Shown: positions 51,097-62,052, numbered from the stretch's first letter. The stretch is DNA of 64,000 nt from Erythrobacter sp. HKB08 (GCF_004114695.1 NZ_CP035310.1:966001-1030000), one strand, 5' to 3'. The notes: generated by a model from the letters alone, not told the origin. Numbers and translations are program-made.

Positions 51097-51618
51097 ATGG
51101 CCGGGTCTCTCAACAAGGTAATGCTGATCGGGAACCTCGGCGCGGACCCCGAAGTCCGCAGCTTCCAGAACGGCGGCAAGGTCGCGAACCTGCGCATCGC
51201 GACGACCGAGACTTGGAAGGACCGCAACACCGGCGAGCGCCAGGAGCGCACCGAGTGGCACACCGTCGCAATCTTCTCCGAAGGTCTCGTCGGCGTGGTC
51301 GAGCGCTACCTGCGCAAGGGTTCGAAAGTCTATGTCGAAGGCCAGCTCCAGACCCGCAAGTGGCAGGACCAGTCGGGCAACGACCGCTATTCGACCGAAG
51401 TGGTGATCCGCGGCTTGAACGGCACGCTCACCATGCTCGACGGCGCCAGCGGTGGCGGCGGCCAGCGCGGCGGCGGTGGCGGCGGCGACTGGAACCAGGG
51501 CGGAGGCGGCTCCGGCGGTGGTGGCGGCTTCGGCGGCGGCCAGGGCGGCAGCTCGTCGGGTGGCGGTTCGGGCGGCGGCTCGAACTACGACGATCTCGAC
51601 GACGACATCCCGTTCTGA
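51097..51618 (+). CDS. ssb: Single-stranded DNA-binding protein
   Basis: The 173-residue protein has the OB-fold core ([60 protein letters not shown]). A long Gly/Ser-rich disordered linker of about 55 residues follows, then the acidic tip DDLDDDIPF that recruits replication and repair partners. A strong AAGGAAGCG ribosome binding site precedes the ATG. It stands alone between feoB and the convergent DUF177 gene. Confidence 0.96.
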   Translation: MAGSLNKVMLIGNLGADPEVRSFQNGGKVANLRIATTETWKDRNTGERQERTEWHTVAIFSEGLVGVVERYLRKGSKVYVEGQLQTRKWQDQSGNDRYSTEVVIRGLNGTLTMLDGASGGGGQRGGGGGGDWNQGGGGSGGGGGFGGGQGGSSSGGGSGGGSNYDDLDDDIPF

Positions 51619-52140
51619 TCAGTCTTTCTTGAGGGCCGCCAGTGCTTCGGCGAGCGGCCCGCTTGGCGCATCGTCGCTGGTGATGCCGGCGTCCTTGCGC
51701 GCTGCGTCGGCATTGGGCCCTTCAGCGTAGGGGTCGATTGCGAGGCCGAGGGTCTGCGCGATCGCTTCGCCGAGATCGAAACTTTCGCCCTCGTATTCAA
51801 TTTCGTCCAGTTCTTCGGCGTCGAGCTCGATTTCCATGTCGGGCTCGTCGCTGTGCTTGGCCGGAGGGACGAAACGGAAGGCGAGCGATTCGTCGATTTC
51901 GACCGGGAAGTCCTCGCCCGAAATGGCGCAGGACTGTACGATCCTTGCCGACAGTTTGCCCTCGGCCATTACCGCCTTGCCCCTTTCGGACAGCTCGACC
52001 CTCGCCTTGAGGCTGTCGACCGCAACGATGCCGAATCGTTCGGCAAGCGCGGCACGCTCGGCTTCACTCGCTTCGAGTTCGAGCGGTGCCGCCGGGAGCG
52101 GGCGGACTTTCACAACGCGGGAGAACTCGCTGTCGCTCAT
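51619..52140 (-). CDS. YceD/DUF177 family protein
   Basis: The 173-residue protein contains the DUF177/YceD core: LSARIVQSCAISGEDFPVEI near residue 65 (one Cys of the usual pair remains), ESLAFRFVPPAKHSDEPDME, LDEIEYEGESFDLGEAIAQT, LGLAIDPY. YceD in plants and bacteria is linked to 23S rRNA accumulation and is often beside rpmF or, in alphaproteobacteria, beside the bc1 assembly chaperone as here. Its ATG overlaps the chaperone stop. Confidence 0.83.
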   Translation of the reverse strand: MSDSEFSRVVKVRPLPAAPLELEASEAERAALAERFGIVAVDSLKARVELSERGKAVMAEGKLSARIVQSCAISGEDFPVEIDESLAFRFVPPAKHSDEPDMEIELDAEELDEIEYEGESFDLGEAIAQTLGLAIDPYAEGPNADAARKDAGITSDDAPSGPLAEALAALKKD

Positions 52141-52649
52141 GCCGCGATGTCCCCTGCCAGCACCTGATCGTCGCTCAAACCGGACAGGTGATCGCTGAAC
52201 TGGCGCAGGCCCGCAGCCAGCAGGGCGGGATCCGTGCCCTCGCTGAGCGTCACGTTCTTGTCGACGACATCGGACAGCTCGCGCTTGCCGGCCAGCGCAT
52301 CGCGGAACGCGCCGATGCGGCCGCCCATCGCGGAAACGAGTTTGCCCATGTGCTTGCTGATGACCGGATCGCCGACGCCGCTTTCGCGCAGCTGGCCGTC
52401 CATGTCCTCGACGAACAGCTCGGTCAGCAGGGCGGAATGGCGGATGAGGTCCTTGTTCGCCTCGAGCCGCAGGATGACCGGCGCGAGAATCGCCGTGATC
52501 ATGTCGAAGCGGCCCTCGATCGTGTCGGCTGCGCCCATTTCGGCATAGTATTTCGGCTCGCGCGCCTCGCGCACGACAGCGTGCCACAGCGGGCGAACCT
52601 CTTCCTTGGGGTCGGGCTGGGTGCCGAAAAGGCGGGAGAAGAAGGACAT
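52137..52649 (-). CDS. Ubiquinol-cytochrome c chaperone (CBP3/UQCC1-like)
   Basis: The 170-residue all-helical protein shows the family pattern: LWHAVVREAREPKYYAEMGA, DTIEGRFDMITAILAPVILR, LTELFVEDMDGQLRESGVGD and VISKHMGKLVSAMGGRIGAF. In mitochondria CBP3 helps assemble cytochrome b of the bc1 complex, and a similar role is expected here. It is upstream of and coupled to the DUF177 gene, and divergent from bamE. Confidence 0.88.
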   Translation of the reverse strand: MSFFSRLFGTQPDPKEEVRPLWHAVVREAREPKYYAEMGAADTIEGRFDMITAILAPVILRLEANKDLIRHSALLTELFVEDMDGQLRESGVGDPVISKHMGKLVSAMGGRIGAFRDALAGKRELSDVVDKNVTLSEGTDPALLAAGLRQFSDHLSGLSDDQVLAGDIAA

Positions 52650-52841
52650 CGGCTGGGCGCTCCGGTCGCAAAGTGTTCAGCGGGAATTCAAACCGCCATC
52701 CCCAAGCGCTGGAAGCGCGAAGTTGCAAGGCGGCGGTCATCGCCGTAAGGCTCGCGTCGATATAGGAATTGAAGGGCCGCGTCCAAGCCCTCCCGCGAAG
52801 GGGAGGATGGCCGGGTCCGACGACGGGACAAGGTTTGATCC

Positions 52842-53312
52842 ATGAATGCACGTAAGGCGATGGCGGCAGCGGCGATCCTCGTGGCGGGTACCGCGCTGAC
52901 AGGTTGCTCCTCGATCCGCGAAAGCCGCGGTTTCATCCAGGACTCCGTGCTGACCGACGCTATCCAGCCCGGCATCGACAACCGCGCATCGGTCGAAGCG
53001 ACTCTCGGCCGGCCGAGCTTCACCAGCCAGTTCGGCGACCAGACCTGGTACTATGTCTCCAGCGTCACCGGGCGCCGTCCGTTCGTGCGTCCGCGCATCC
53101 GCCAGCACAGCGTTCTTGCAGTGAAGTTCGATGCCGCCGGCAACGTCATCGCTGCCGACCGCAGCGGCATCGACAAGGTCGTCTATCTCACGCCCGATGG
53201 CGACGAGACGCCGACCCTCGGCCGGGAGCGCGGCTTCCTCGAAGACCTGTTCGGCAATATCGGCCAGGTCGGCGCACCGGGCGCAGGTGGCGGCGCTGGC
53301 CCGGGCGGCTAA
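52842..53312 (+). CDS. bamE: Outer membrane protein assembly factor BamE
   Basis: The 156-residue lipoprotein has a signal ending GTALTGCSSI, then the SmpA/BamE domain: FIQDSVLTDAIQPGIDNRAS, VEATLGRPSFTSQFGDQTWY and SVTGRRPFVRPRIRQHSVLA. A Gly/Ala-rich C-terminal tail ends the protein. BamE is an accessory lipoprotein of the BAM complex that inserts beta-barrel proteins. It stands just upstream of hslVU. Confidence 0.88.
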   Translation: MNARKAMAAAAILVAGTALTGCSSIRESRGFIQDSVLTDAIQPGIDNRASVEATLGRPSFTSQFGDQTWYYVSSVTGRRPFVRPRIRQHSVLAVKFDAAGNVIAADRSGIDKVVYLTPDGDETPTLGRERGFLEDLFGNIGQVGAPGAGGGAGPGG

Positions 53313-53372
53313 GCAAGCCTTCCCGCGGCGCGGCGGCTTGACCCGCGTGCGCCGCACCCCATATCCCGCGGC

Positions 53373-53930
53373 ATGAGCGAAAACAGCAACGCGCACGGCC
53401 TGACGCCGTGGCACGGCACGACCATCGTCGGTATCTCGCGAGGCGGCAAGATCGTCATCGCCGGTGACGGGCAGGTATCCATGGGCAACACGGTGATGAA
53501 GCCGAACGCGCGCAAGGTGCGCCGGATCGGCAATGGCAAGGTCGTCGCAGGCTTCGCCGGCGCAACCGCGGACGCCTTCACTCTGTTCGAACGGCTGGAA
53601 AAGAAGCTCGAGCAGTATTCCGGCCAGCTGATGCGCGCCGCGGTCGAACTCGCCAAGGACTGGCGGACCGACAAGTACCTGCGCAACCTAGAAGCCCTGA
53701 TGATCGTCGCCGACAGCGAGAGCCTGCTGGTCCTCACCGGCAATGGCGACGTGCTGGAGCCCGAAGGCGGCATTGCCGCGATCGGCTCGGGCGGGAATTA
53801 CGTGCTCGCCGCCGCGCGCGCGCTTGCCGAATACGAGGACGATGCGGAAACGATCGCGCGCAAGGCGATGAAGGTCGCCGCCGATATCTGCGTCTTCACC
53901 AATGACAATGTGACCGTCGAGACGGTCTGA
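53373..53930 (+). CDS. hslV: ATP-dependent protease subunit HslV
   Basis: The 185-residue protein is the proteasome-like peptidase of HslUV. Residues up to about 14 ([15 protein letters not shown]) are cleaved, and [20 protein letters not shown] begins with the catalytic Thr. Further family parts are [20 protein letters not shown] and [20 protein letters not shown]. It forms a dodecamer that degrades unfolded substrates fed by HslU, which follows 17 bases downstream. Confidence 0.96.
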   Translation: MSENSNAHGLTPWHGTTIVGISRGGKIVIAGDGQVSMGNTVMKPNARKVRRIGNGKVVAGFAGATADAFTLFERLEKKLEQYSGQLMRAAVELAKDWRTDKYLRNLEALMIVADSESLLVLTGNGDVLEPEGGIAAIGSGGNYVLAAARALAEYEDDAETIARKAMKVAADICVFTNDNVTVETV

Positions 53931-53947
53931 CCCTTCGAAGAGTTTCC

Positions 53948-55249
53948 ATGACCGAAGCACTGACCCCCAAGGCGATCGTCGCCGCGCTCGACGAGCACAT
54001 CATCGGCCAGAAGGACGCCAAGCGCGCCGTCGCCGTTGCCCTGCGCAACCGCTGGCGCCGCCAGCGCCTCGGCGCCGAGCTGCGCGACGAGGTAACGCCG
54101 AAGAACATTCTGATGATCGGCCCGACCGGTTGCGGCAAGACCGAGATCTCGCGCCGCCTCGCCAAGTTGGCAGAAGCGCCGTTCGTGAAGGTCGAGGCGA
54201 CTAAGTTCACCGAGGTTGGCTATGTCGGCCGCGACGTCGAGCAGATCGCCCGCGACCTCGCCGAAGAAGCGATCCGCCTCGAGAAGGAACGCCGCCGCGA
54301 AGCGGTGCGCGAAGCTGCCAGCCAGGCGGCCATGGATCGCCTGCTCAACGCGCTGGTGGGCGAGAATGCTTCCGAAGCAACCCGCGAGAGCTTCCGCGAG
54401 CGGATCGTCCAGAACGCGATGAACGATGTCGAGGTCGAGATCGAGGTCGCCGAAGCCTCCCAGATGCCGTTCGACATGGGCAACATGGGCGGCAACGTCG
54501 GCATGATCGACCTGTCGGACATGATGGGCAAGGCATTCGGCAAGACGCCCAAGAAGCGCCGCAAGCTCAAGGTTCCCGACGCGTGGGACAAGCTCGTCGA
54601 GGAAGAGGCCGACAAGCGCCTCGACCAGGACGACGTTGCCCGTGTCGCGCTCGAGAATGCGGAGACCAACGGCATCGTCTTCCTCGACGAGATCGACAAG
54701 ATCGCGGTCAGTGACGTGCGCGGCGGTTCGGTCAGCCGCGAAGGCGTGCAGCGTGATTTGCTGCCGCTGATCGAGGGTACGACGGTCGCCACCAAATACG
54801 GTCCGATGAAGACCGACCACATCCTCTTCATCGCGAGCGGTGCATTCCACGTCGCCAAGCCGAGCGACATGCTCCCCGAACTGCAGGGCCGCCTGCCGAT
54901 CCGCGTCGAGCTGCGTGCGCTGACGGAAGAGGATTTCTACCGCATCCTGAGCGAAACCCGCGCCAATCTCGTCGAGCAGTATCGCGCGCTGATCGGGACG
55001 GAAGACGTCTCGCTCGACTTCACCGAGGACGCGGTGCGCGAAGTCGCCAAGATCGCCGCGCAAGTGAACGAGAGCATCGAGAATATCGGTGCCCGCCGAC
55101 TGCAGACCGTGATGGAAAAGCTGCTTGAAGACATCAGCTTCGATGCGGAGGACCACGCCGGTGAGACGATCACCGTCGATGCAGCCTATGTCCGCGAACG
55201 GCTGACCGATCTCGCGGGCGACAGCGACCTCAGCAAATACATCCTCTGA
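53948..55249 (+). CDS. hslU: HslU unfoldase ATPase subunit
   Basis: The 433-residue AAA+ protein has the N-terminal [20 protein letters not shown], Walker [10 protein letters not shown] near residue 60, the GYVGRDVE pore loop near 90, an intermediate domain of about 120 residues, Walker [12 protein letters not shown] and the C-terminal [20 protein letters not shown] then SDLSKYIL. The final residues insert into HslV. Length is normal. It is cotranscribed with hslV and an ACT-domain gene three bases downstream. Confidence 0.97.
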   Translation: MTEALTPKAIVAALDEHIIGQKDAKRAVAVALRNRWRRQRLGAELRDEVTPKNILMIGPTGCGKTEISRRLAKLAEAPFVKVEATKFTEVGYVGRDVEQIARDLAEEAIRLEKERRREAVREAASQAAMDRLLNALVGENASEATRESFRERIVQNAMNDVEVEIEVAEASQMPFDMGNMGGNVGMIDLSDMMGKAFGKTPKKRRKLKVPDAWDKLVEEEADKRLDQDDVARVALENAETNGIVFLDEIDKIAVSDVRGGSVSREGVQRDLLPLIEGTTVATKYGPMKTDHILFIASGAFHVAKPSDMLPELQGRLPIRVELRALTEEDFYRILSETRANLVEQYRALIGTEDVSLDFTEDAVREVAKIAAQVNESIENIGARRLQTVMEKLLEDISFDAEDHAGETITVDAAYVRERLTDLAGDSDLSKYIL

Positions 55250-55251
55250 CG

Positions 55252-55656
55252 ATGGCGGGCGGGGGGGAGCGCGTTTCGGACACTGCGGCGATGATCGCCG
55301 GCATGTCCCCCGCGCTCGACCCTGAGCGCTGGTGCTTTGTCACCGTTACGCCGGAGCAAGCACCGCGCCTGCTCGGCAGTGCGATCGGGACCTTTCGCGA
55401 GGCGGAGGGGGTATCGGCGATCGTGCCTGCCGAGATGACCGATGGGGCAGACCCGGTATTCCGGCGCATCACCCTTCAGGTTCTCTCCGACCTCGAAGGA
55501 CACGGCTTGACTGCAGCGGTCGCAAGCGCACTGTCCGAAGCGGGCATCGCCTGCAACATGGTTGCGGCCTATCACCACGACCATGCCTTCGTGCCCGAGG
55601 CACGCGCGGACGAAGCGCTCGCAATCCTGCAAGCGCTCGCCGCTTCACACTCCTGA
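55252..55656 (+). CDS. ACT-domain protein
   Basis: The 134-residue protein contains two short ACT-like halves. The second reads FRRITLQVLSDLEGHGLTAA, VASALSEAGIACNMVAAYHH and DHAFVPEARADEALAILQAL, matching the DUF2241/ACT group of small ligand-binding proteins. Its function is unknown; ACT domains bind amino acids. It starts two bases after the hslU stop. The opening codons are very G-rich, so an internal start at 55291 is also possible. Confidence 0.72.
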   Translation: MAGGGERVSDTAAMIAGMSPALDPERWCFVTVTPEQAPRLLGSAIGTFREAEGVSAIVPAEMTDGADPVFRRITLQVLSDLEGHGLTAAVASALSEAGIACNMVAAYHHDHAFVPEARADEALAILQALAASHS

Positions 55657-55658
55657 AA

Positions 55659-57152
55659 TCACGGGTGCGGCGCGAGGCCGCTTTCAACGCCGGTCTTGTC
55701 GGTCAGGGCGAACTTGTCGACGAGGTCTGCGCTGGCCCGGTTGAGGCCGCGGACCTGCACGCTGCGTCCGTTGCGGCGCATCCGCTCGACCACCTTGTCG
55801 AGCGCGCCGACGGCCGAAATGTCCCAGAAATGCGCCTTGCTGACATCGATGATCACGTGATCGGCCGGGTCGGGCATGGCGCTTTCAGGGCCGAGCGCGG
55901 CTTCAAAACGCTCGACAGAGGCAAAGAAGATCTGCCCCTTGGCGCGGTAGATCGCCGTGTCCCCGTCACGCTCGCGCACGACGTCGAACATGGTCATCAC
56001 CTTGTGGGTGAAGAACACGCCCGACAGCACCACGCCGGCCAGCACGCCGAGCGCGAGATTGTGCGTCGCAACGACCACGACGACCGTCGTCACCATCACG
56101 ACCGAGCTCTGCCATGGATGCTTGCCGATGTTGGGGATCGAGTTCCACGAGAAGGTCCCGATCGAGACCATGATCATGATCGCCACCAGCGCGGGCATCG
56201 GAATCTGGCCGACCAGCGGCCCGAGAGCGGCGAGCAGGATCAGCAGCGTCACGCCTGCGGTCAGCGAGGAGAGGCGCCCGCGGCCGCCACTGGTGACGTT
56301 GATGACCGACTGGCCGATCATCGCACAGCCGCCCATGCCGCCGAAGAAGGCCGCGACGATGTTCGCAACGCCCTGTCCGGCAGATTCGCGGCGCTTGTTG
56401 CTGCCAGTGTGCGTCATGTCGTCGACGATCTGTGCGGTCAGCAGCGATTCGAGCAGGCCGACCGCAGCCATGGTCGCCGAGTAGGGCAGGATGATCTGGA
56501 AGGTTTCCCAGGTCAGCGGCACGTCGGGCAGCGCGAAATAGGGCAGGCCCTCGGGCAGCTGGCCCATGTCGGAGACCGTGTTCACCGGCGCGTTCAGGTA
56601 GATCGAGATCGCGCTCAGCACGATGATGGCGATGAGCGGGCTCGGGACAGCCGTGGTGAGCTTGGGAAGCAGGTAGATGATGGCGAGACCTGCGGCGACC
56701 ATGGCGTAGGTTTCCCAGCCGACATTCGTCAGCTGCGGCAGCTGCGCCATGAAGATAAGGATCGCGAGCGCGTTGACGAAGCCGGTGATGACCGAACGCG
56801 ATACGAACTGCATCAGGAGATCGAGCCTAAGCAGTGCCGCGATGCCCTGGATGATGCCCATCAGGATCGTCGCGGCGAAGAGATATTCGACACCGTAATC
56901 CCGCACGAGCGGCACCACGACCACGGCGACCGCCGCCGTCGCAGCCGAGATCATGCCCGGTCGACCGCCGGTGAAGGCGATCACGATGGCGATCGCGATC
57001 GAGGCATAGAGGCCCACGCGTGGGTCGACCCCGGCGATAATCGAGAAGCCGATCGCCTCGGGAATGAGGGCGAGGGCGACGACGATCCCGGCAAGGATGT
57101 CTGCGCGGATATTGCCAAACCAGTCGCGACGAAGCGCGGCGCTGTCCAACAT
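55659..57152 (-). CDS. SulP family inorganic anion transporter
   Basis: The 497-residue inner-membrane protein has about ten to twelve helices, with the SulP signatures [31 protein letters not shown] and [17 protein letters not shown]-terminal STAS domain begins near residue 400 ([40 protein letters not shown]). SulP members carry sulfate, bicarbonate or other anions with Na+ or H+. No carbonic anhydrase or assimilation gene is adjacent to decide the substrate. The ATG lies near the beginning of the first helix, and upstream codons are not conserved-like. Confidence 0.9.
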   Translation of the reverse strand: MLDSAALRRDWFGNIRADILAGIVVALALIPEAIGFSIIAGVDPRVGLYASIAIAIVIAFTGGRPGMISAATAAVAVVVVPLVRDYGVEYLFAATILMGIIQGIAALLRLDLLMQFVSRSVITGFVNALAILIFMAQLPQLTNVGWETYAMVAAGLAIIYLLPKLTTAVPSPLIAIIVLSAISIYLNAPVNTVSDMGQLPEGLPYFALPDVPLTWETFQIILPYSATMAAVGLLESLLTAQIVDDMTHTGSNKRRESAGQGVANIVAAFFGGMGGCAMIGQSVINVTSGGRGRLSSLTAGVTLLILLAALGPLVGQIPMPALVAIMIMVSIGTFSWNSIPNIGKHPWQSSVVMVTTVVVVVATHNLALGVLAGVVLSGVFFTHKVMTMFDVVRERDGDTAIYRAKGQIFFASVERFEAALGPESAMPDPADHVIIDVSKAHFWDISAVGALDKVVERMRRNGRSVQVRGLNRASADLVDKFALTDKTGVESGLAPHP

Positions 57153-57384
57153 GAGAATTCCAGTGCTTTGTGAAATTTGCGCGCCGGTGCGCGCGAGACG
57201 TGCGGGCCATATGGCCAATGCTGCGCTGCAACACAACCCGCCGGTCCGATAAATACGGATGCGCCGGCCCGCGTGCCGTTGGCGGAAGCGCGTCAGCCGT
57301 TCGTCGAAGGCACCGGCGAAGTGGTTGAGTTGATTGCTTTCCCTCGCTTTACTGCGCGGTGGACTATTCGGGAGATTCCGCACG

Positions 57385-60234
57385 ATGTTTCGCACCGTTC
57401 TTGCAGCAGGCGCTGCCACGCTCGCCCTTGCCGTCGCCGCTCCGGCCGTCGCCGACGATCACATGGACGCGCCGACGCTCACCGCACCGGCTATCGAGTT
57501 CGAGCAATGGACGCTCGACAACGGACTGCGCGTCATCGCCATTCCCGACGACACGACCGGCACGGTGACGACGTCGCTGTGGTACGAAATCGGCTCCAAG
57601 CTCGATCCCGAGGGGCGCAGCGGTTTCGCCCACCTGTTCGAGCACATTCTCAGCCGCAAGACCGAGAACATGCCCTACAACATGATCTACGGCCTGACCG
57701 CGGATATCGGCGGCACGCGCAATGCCTCGAACGGCACCGACCGGACCAATTACTACGAGCAGGTCCCGGCGGCCTATCTCGAACAGATGCTGTGGACCCA
57801 CCGCGAACGCATGGCCTTCCCGGTGGTGGACGATGAAGTGTTCAACCGCGAACGCGACGTGGTGAAGGAAGAACTGCGCCAGCGCGTCCTCGCGCCCCCC
57901 TATGGCCGTTTCCAGCGTTTCGTCATCCCCGAGAACGCCTACGACGTCCTGCCGCACCGCCGCCCGGGCATCGGCAGTATCGAGGATCTCGACAGCGCGA
58001 CGCTCGACGATGCGCGCTCCTTCTACGAAGCCTACTACGGTCCGGACACGGCGACGCTGATCGTCGCGGGCAATTTCGAGATCGACGAGCTGCGCGCCCT
58101 GGTCGACCAGTATTTCGGCGACATTCCGCCGCGTGCGAACCCGGTCGACGTCACCATCACCGAGCGCGAGCCGGAACGTACCGCACCGCGCGTCGTCGAT
58201 GCGACCGCACCCAATGTGCCCCTGCCGCTGGTCGGCACGATCTGGAAGCTTCCCGGCGAAGCGCATCCTGACATGGCCGCGATCGAGGTGATGGATGCAA
58301 TCATGGCGCGCGGCGACAACAGCCGCATGCATGCAGCGCTCATCCGCAGCGGCAAGGCCGTCCAGGCGGTTCACTTCGCGCAGACGAGCGAAGAGGCGGG
58401 CACGCTCGCGCAGTTTGCCGTCATCAATCCGCAGGCCGACATCGACGAGGTCCGCGCCATTCTCGTCGCCGAGCGCGAGAAGATGCGTAGCACCCCGGTC
58501 ACCGATGCGGAGCTTGCCGAAGCCAAGAGCGAAATCATCGCCTCCACCCTGCGTCGCCGCGAAACGGCGCGCGGGCGGGCGTTCGAACTGGGCGAAGCGC
58601 TGGTTTCGACCGGCGATCCCTATCATGCGGACAAGCGCCTCGCGGCCATCGCTGCCGTGACGGCAGAGGATGTCCAGCGCGTCGCGGCGAAATACTACGA
58701 CCCGAACAAGCGTACCGACATCACCTATTCCAATGGCGAGGACGATCCGTCGAAATACGCCAACCCGGTGCCGATGCCCGAATTCCGCACCCTGCCGCCG
58801 GCTACCGGCAAGATCCGCGAGGTGAAGCCGGAAGGCGAGCGCATGGCGCCTCCGGGGCCGGGTGCTTCGCCTGAAGTGGTGGCTCCGACCATCGCCGAGG
58901 CGACGCTCGAGAATGGTATCAAGGTCGTTGCCGCGAAGACTGGCGACGTTCCGATTGCGACCGTCACCGTTCTGCTCGCAGGCGGCAGCAAGAGCGATGA
59001 GCGTGCCAAAGCCGGTGTCGCCGAAATGGCCGCAGCGCTCGCCGACAAGGGCACCGCGGATCTAACCGCGACGGAGATCGCCGCGCGTTTCGAAAGCCTC
59101 GGCGCAAGCTTCGGCGGCGGTGCGGGCAGCGACGGAACCAGCTTCAGCCTGACCGCGCCGGTCGCGAACCTCGAAGAGGCCAGCGAACTCGCCGCGCAGA
59201 TCATCACCGGCGCTACCTACCCGGCGGAAGATTTCGAACGCGAGCGCAAGCGCGGGATCGACAGCCTTGCCGTTGCACTGAAGGATCCGGGCAGCCTTGC
59301 CGGCTACGTCTCGCGCGTCGCGATGTACGGCGCCGCGCCTTACGGCACGCAGCCCGGCGGTACGCGTGAAAGCCTCGCGGCCATAACGCGCGAGGATCTT
59401 CTCGCGCATCGCATGACGTGGTGGAACCCGGCGACGGCGCAGGTCATCGTCAGCGGCGGGATCGATGCCGACGAGGCAGTCGCTCTGGCTGAAACGATGC
59501 TCGGCGATTGGGAAGTCGATACCGAGCCGATGGCCCCTGCGACCGATCCGGCCGGGACCGAACAGCCGGTCCGCACCATCGTCGTCGACATGCCCGATGC
59601 GGGCCAGGCGGTCGTGCTTGCCGCAGTCCGTGCACCGGAGCGGGCGAGCGAAGACTATTATCCGCTGACGCTCGCCAACAGCGTGCTCGGCGGCGGTTCG
59701 AGCGGACGCCTGTTCGAGGAAATCCGCACCAAGCGCTCGCTCAGCTACGGTGCTTACTCGGGCTTTGCATCGCTTGCGGACGATTCCATCCTGACTGCGA
59801 GCGCGCAAACCAAGAACGAAACGGCGGACAAGGTGGCCAAGATCTTCCTCGACGAGTTCGCCCGCCTCGGCAACGAACCGCTCGAGGACGACCTTCTCGC
59901 CAAGCGACGTCTTTATCTCTCGGGCGGCTATTCCCGTGCGCTCGAAACGAGCTCTGGCTTCAATGCGATCGTCGCGGGGCTCCTCCAGCAGGGTCTCTCG
60001 CCGGAAGAAGCCGCGCAATATGCGGCGAAGCTCGAAGCGGTCGATCCGGCGGCGGCGAGCGCAGCAGCGAAGAATTATGTCGATCCCTCGCAGGCGACCA
60101 TCGTCATTGTCGGCAATTCCGCCGAGTTCCTCGACGGGCTCAAGGAATTCCGCAGCGATGTGGAAGTCATTTCGGCCGACGACCTCGATCTCTCGACCTC
60201 GTCGCTGATCGCTGGCGAACAGATGGGTGGCTGA
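57385..60234 (+). CDS. Two-module M16 family zinc metalloprotease
   Basis: The 949-residue periplasmic protein has a signal peptide (ATLALAVAAPAVADD) and two M16 halves. The first carries the inverted zinc motif HLFEH near residue 90, with the third ligand Glu about 75 residues later in ERDVVKEELRQR. The second half, from about 500, has TLENGIKVVAAKTGDVPIAT and GGGSSGRLFEEIRTKRSLSY, the substrate-holding R/Y motif, but its metal site is replaced. This active/inactive pairing is normal for the family. It degrades periplasmic peptides; specificity is unknown. Confidence 0.9.
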   Translation: MFRTVLAAGAATLALAVAAPAVADDHMDAPTLTAPAIEFEQWTLDNGLRVIAIPDDTTGTVTTSLWYEIGSKLDPEGRSGFAHLFEHILSRKTENMPYNMIYGLTADIGGTRNASNGTDRTNYYEQVPAAYLEQMLWTHRERMAFPVVDDEVFNRERDVVKEELRQRVLAPPYGRFQRFVIPENAYDVLPHRRPGIGSIEDLDSATLDDARSFYEAYYGPDTATLIVAGNFEIDELRALVDQYFGDIPPRANPVDVTITEREPERTAPRVVDATAPNVPLPLVGTIWKLPGEAHPDMAAIEVMDAIMARGDNSRMHAALIRSGKAVQAVHFAQTSEEAGTLAQFAVINPQADIDEVRAILVAEREKMRSTPVTDAELAEAKSEIIASTLRRRETARGRAFELGEALVSTGDPYHADKRLAAIAAVTAEDVQRVAAKYYDPNKRTDITYSNGEDDPSKYANPVPMPEFRTLPPATGKIREVKPEGERMAPPGPGASPEVVAPTIAEATLENGIKVVAAKTGDVPIATVTVLLAGGSKSDERAKAGVAEMAAALADKGTADLTATEIAARFESLGASFGGGAGSDGTSFSLTAPVANLEEASELAAQIITGATYPAEDFERERKRGIDSLAVALKDPGSLAGYVSRVAMYGAAPYGTQPGGTRESLAAITREDLLAHRMTWWNPATAQVIVSGGIDADEAVALAETMLGDWEVDTEPMAPATDPAGTEQPVRTIVVDMPDAGQAVVLAAVRAPERASEDYYPLTLANSVLGGGSSGRLFEEIRTKRSLSYGAYSGFASLADDSILTASAQTKNETADKVAKIFLDEFARLGNEPLEDDLLAKRRLYLSGGYSRALETSSGFNAIVAGLLQQGLSPEEAAQYAAKLEAVDPAAASAAAKNYVDPSQATIVIVGNSAEFLDGLKEFRSDVEVISADDLDLSTSSLIAGEQMGG

Positions 60235-60240
60235 TACGGC

Positions 60241-62052
60241 TCAGGCCTCGGCGGGCTGCTCGCTCTCCGAGGCCTGGCGCGCCCACATGTCGGCATAGAG
60301 ACCGCCCTGTGCGAGCAGGCTCGCGTGATTGCCGCGTTCGACCACGCGGCCATGGTCCATCACCAGGATCTGGTCGGCATCGGCAATGGTCGAGAGCCGG
60401 TGCGCGATCGAGAGCGTTGTGCGGTTCTGAGAAACCCGGCGCAGCGTCTGCAGGATCGCCTGCTCCGTTCCCGTGTCGAGCGCGCTGGTCGCTTCGTCCA
60501 GCAACAGGATCGGCGGGTTCTTGACCAGCGTGCGCGCAATGGCGACGCGCTGCTTCTCGCCGCCAGACAGCTTGAGGCCGCGTTCGCCGACCTCGGTATC
60601 GAAACCTTGCGGCAGCCGCTCGATGAACGGCAGGATCGCGGCACCACGCGCGGCGGCCACCACGTCCTCCTCGCTTGCACCGTCCCGGCCATAGGCAATA
60701 TTGTAGCCGATCGTGTCGTTGAACAGCACACTGTCCTGCGGGACGATACCGATCTGGGCACGCAGGCTGTCCTGCGTCACCTCGGCGATATCCTGCCCGT
60801 CGATGAGGATGCGCCCGCCCTGCGGATCGTAGAAGCGGAACAGTAGCCGCGCGATGGTGCTCTTGCCCGCGCCCGACGGCCCGACAATCGCCGTGCTGCT
60901 GCCGGCCGGGACTTCGAAGCTCAGCCCGTGCAGGATGGTGCGGTCGGGCTCATAGCCGAAAGTGACGTTCTCGAAAGTGACTGTCGGATTGCGCACGATA
61001 ATGGCCGGCGCACCCGGCTTGTCCGCCACCTCGACCGAGGTATCCATCAGGCGGAACATCTCCGCCATGTCGATCAGGCCCTGCCGGATCGTGCGATAGA
61101 CCCAGCCCAGCATGTCGAGCGGGCGGAATAGCTGCATCAGGTAGGTGTTCACGAAGACGAGATCGCCGACGGTGAGCTGCCCCTTGCTCCACCCCCACAC
61201 CGTGTAGGCCATGGCGCCCGCCATCAGCGCATTGGTGATGAGCGCCTGCGTCATGTTCAGCAGGGCAAGCGAGTTCTCGGATTTGACCGCCGCATTCGCA
61301 TAGGCGCGCGCAGCCGCGGCATAGCGCGCTTCCTCGCGCCCTTCGGCGCCGAAGTATTTCACTGTCTCGTAGTTGAGCAGCGAATCCACCGCGCGGTCGA
61401 GCGCCCGCCCGTCGAGCTCGTTCATTTCGCGCCGCAGCTTGGTGCGCCACTCGGTGATCCAGCGGGTGACCAATATATAGGTGACCACGGTGAAGCCCGT
61501 CGCCGCGACAAGCTCCCACCCGAAGTTGATGTAGAAGATCACGCCGACGACGATCAGCTCGATGATGGTCGGGGCGATATTGAAGAGCAGGAAATAGAGC
61601 ATGGAATCGATGCTCTTGGTTCCGCGCTCGATCGTCTTGGTGACCTCGCCGGTGCGCCTGCTCAGGTGGAAGCGGAGCGACAGGCGGTGCAGGCGGGCGA
61701 ATACATCCTCCGCCAACTGCCGGGTGGCATCCTGCCCGACGCGCTCGAACGCGACATTGCGCAGCTGGTCGAAGGCGATGCCCCCGAACCGGCCCAGGGC
61801 GTAGGCGAGCACCAGTGCCATGGCGACCATGACCGCCTCGTTCGCCGGGGTCGCCATCGCATCGACGGCATATTTATAGGCATAGGGGAGGGCGAGGGTG
61901 GTCGCCTTGGCCAGCAGGACGAAACCGATCGCAATGACGATGCGGCGCTTGAGCGCGGGATTTCCTTGCGGCCACAGGTAGGGAAGGAAGCGCTTGAGCG
62001 TTCCCCAGCTGTCGTGATCGACCGGTTTCTTGGTGGCAGCGTCAGGCGGCAT
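60241..62052 (-). CDS. Atm1-type ABC exporter (permease-ATPase)
   Basis: The 603-residue half-transporter has six membrane helices (residues 35-310) and an ATPase domain with Walker A GPSGAGKST near 388, ABC signature LSGGEKQRVAIART, Walker B ILLLDEATSALD and a switch His in IAHRLS. The DSLLNYETVKYFGAEGREEARY-type segment is characteristic of the Atm1/ABCB7 group, which exports glutathione-linked sulfur or metal species in bacteria and mitochondria. It works as a homodimer in the inner membrane. It is convergent with the M16 gene with only six bases between stops. Confidence 0.9.
   Translation of the reverse strand: MPPDAATKKPVDHDSWGTLKRFLPYLWPQGNPALKRRIVIAIGFVLLAKATTLALPYAYKYAVDAMATPANEAVMVAMALVLAYALGRFGGIAFDQLRNVAFERVGQDATRQLAEDVFARLHRLSLRFHLSRRTGEVTKTIERGTKSIDSMLYFLLFNIAPTIIELIVVGVIFYINFGWELVAATGFTVVTYILVTRWITEWRTKLRREMNELDGRALDRAVDSLLNYETVKYFGAEGREEARYAAAARAYANAAVKSENSLALLNMTQALITNALMAGAMAYTVWGWSKGQLTVGDLVFVNTYLMQLFRPLDMLGWVYRTIRQGLIDMAEMFRLMDTSVEVADKPGAPAIIVRNPTVTFENVTFGYEPDRTILHGLSFEVPAGSSTAIVGPSGAGKSTIARLLFRFYDPQGGRILIDGQDIAEVTQDSLRAQIGIVPQDSVLFNDTIGYNIAYGRDGASEEDVVAAARGAAILPFIERLPQGFDTEVGERGLKLSGGEKQRVAIARTLVKNPPILLLDEATSALDTGTEQAILQTLRRVSQNRTTLSIAHRLSTIADADQILVMDHGRVVERGNHASLLAQGGLYADMWARQASESEQPAEA

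Noticed and set aside
55332..57173. A 613-codon open frame antisense to the SulP gene
   Set aside because: Composition is dominated by Asp, His and Arg with no domain; it mirrors the codon structure of the transporter.
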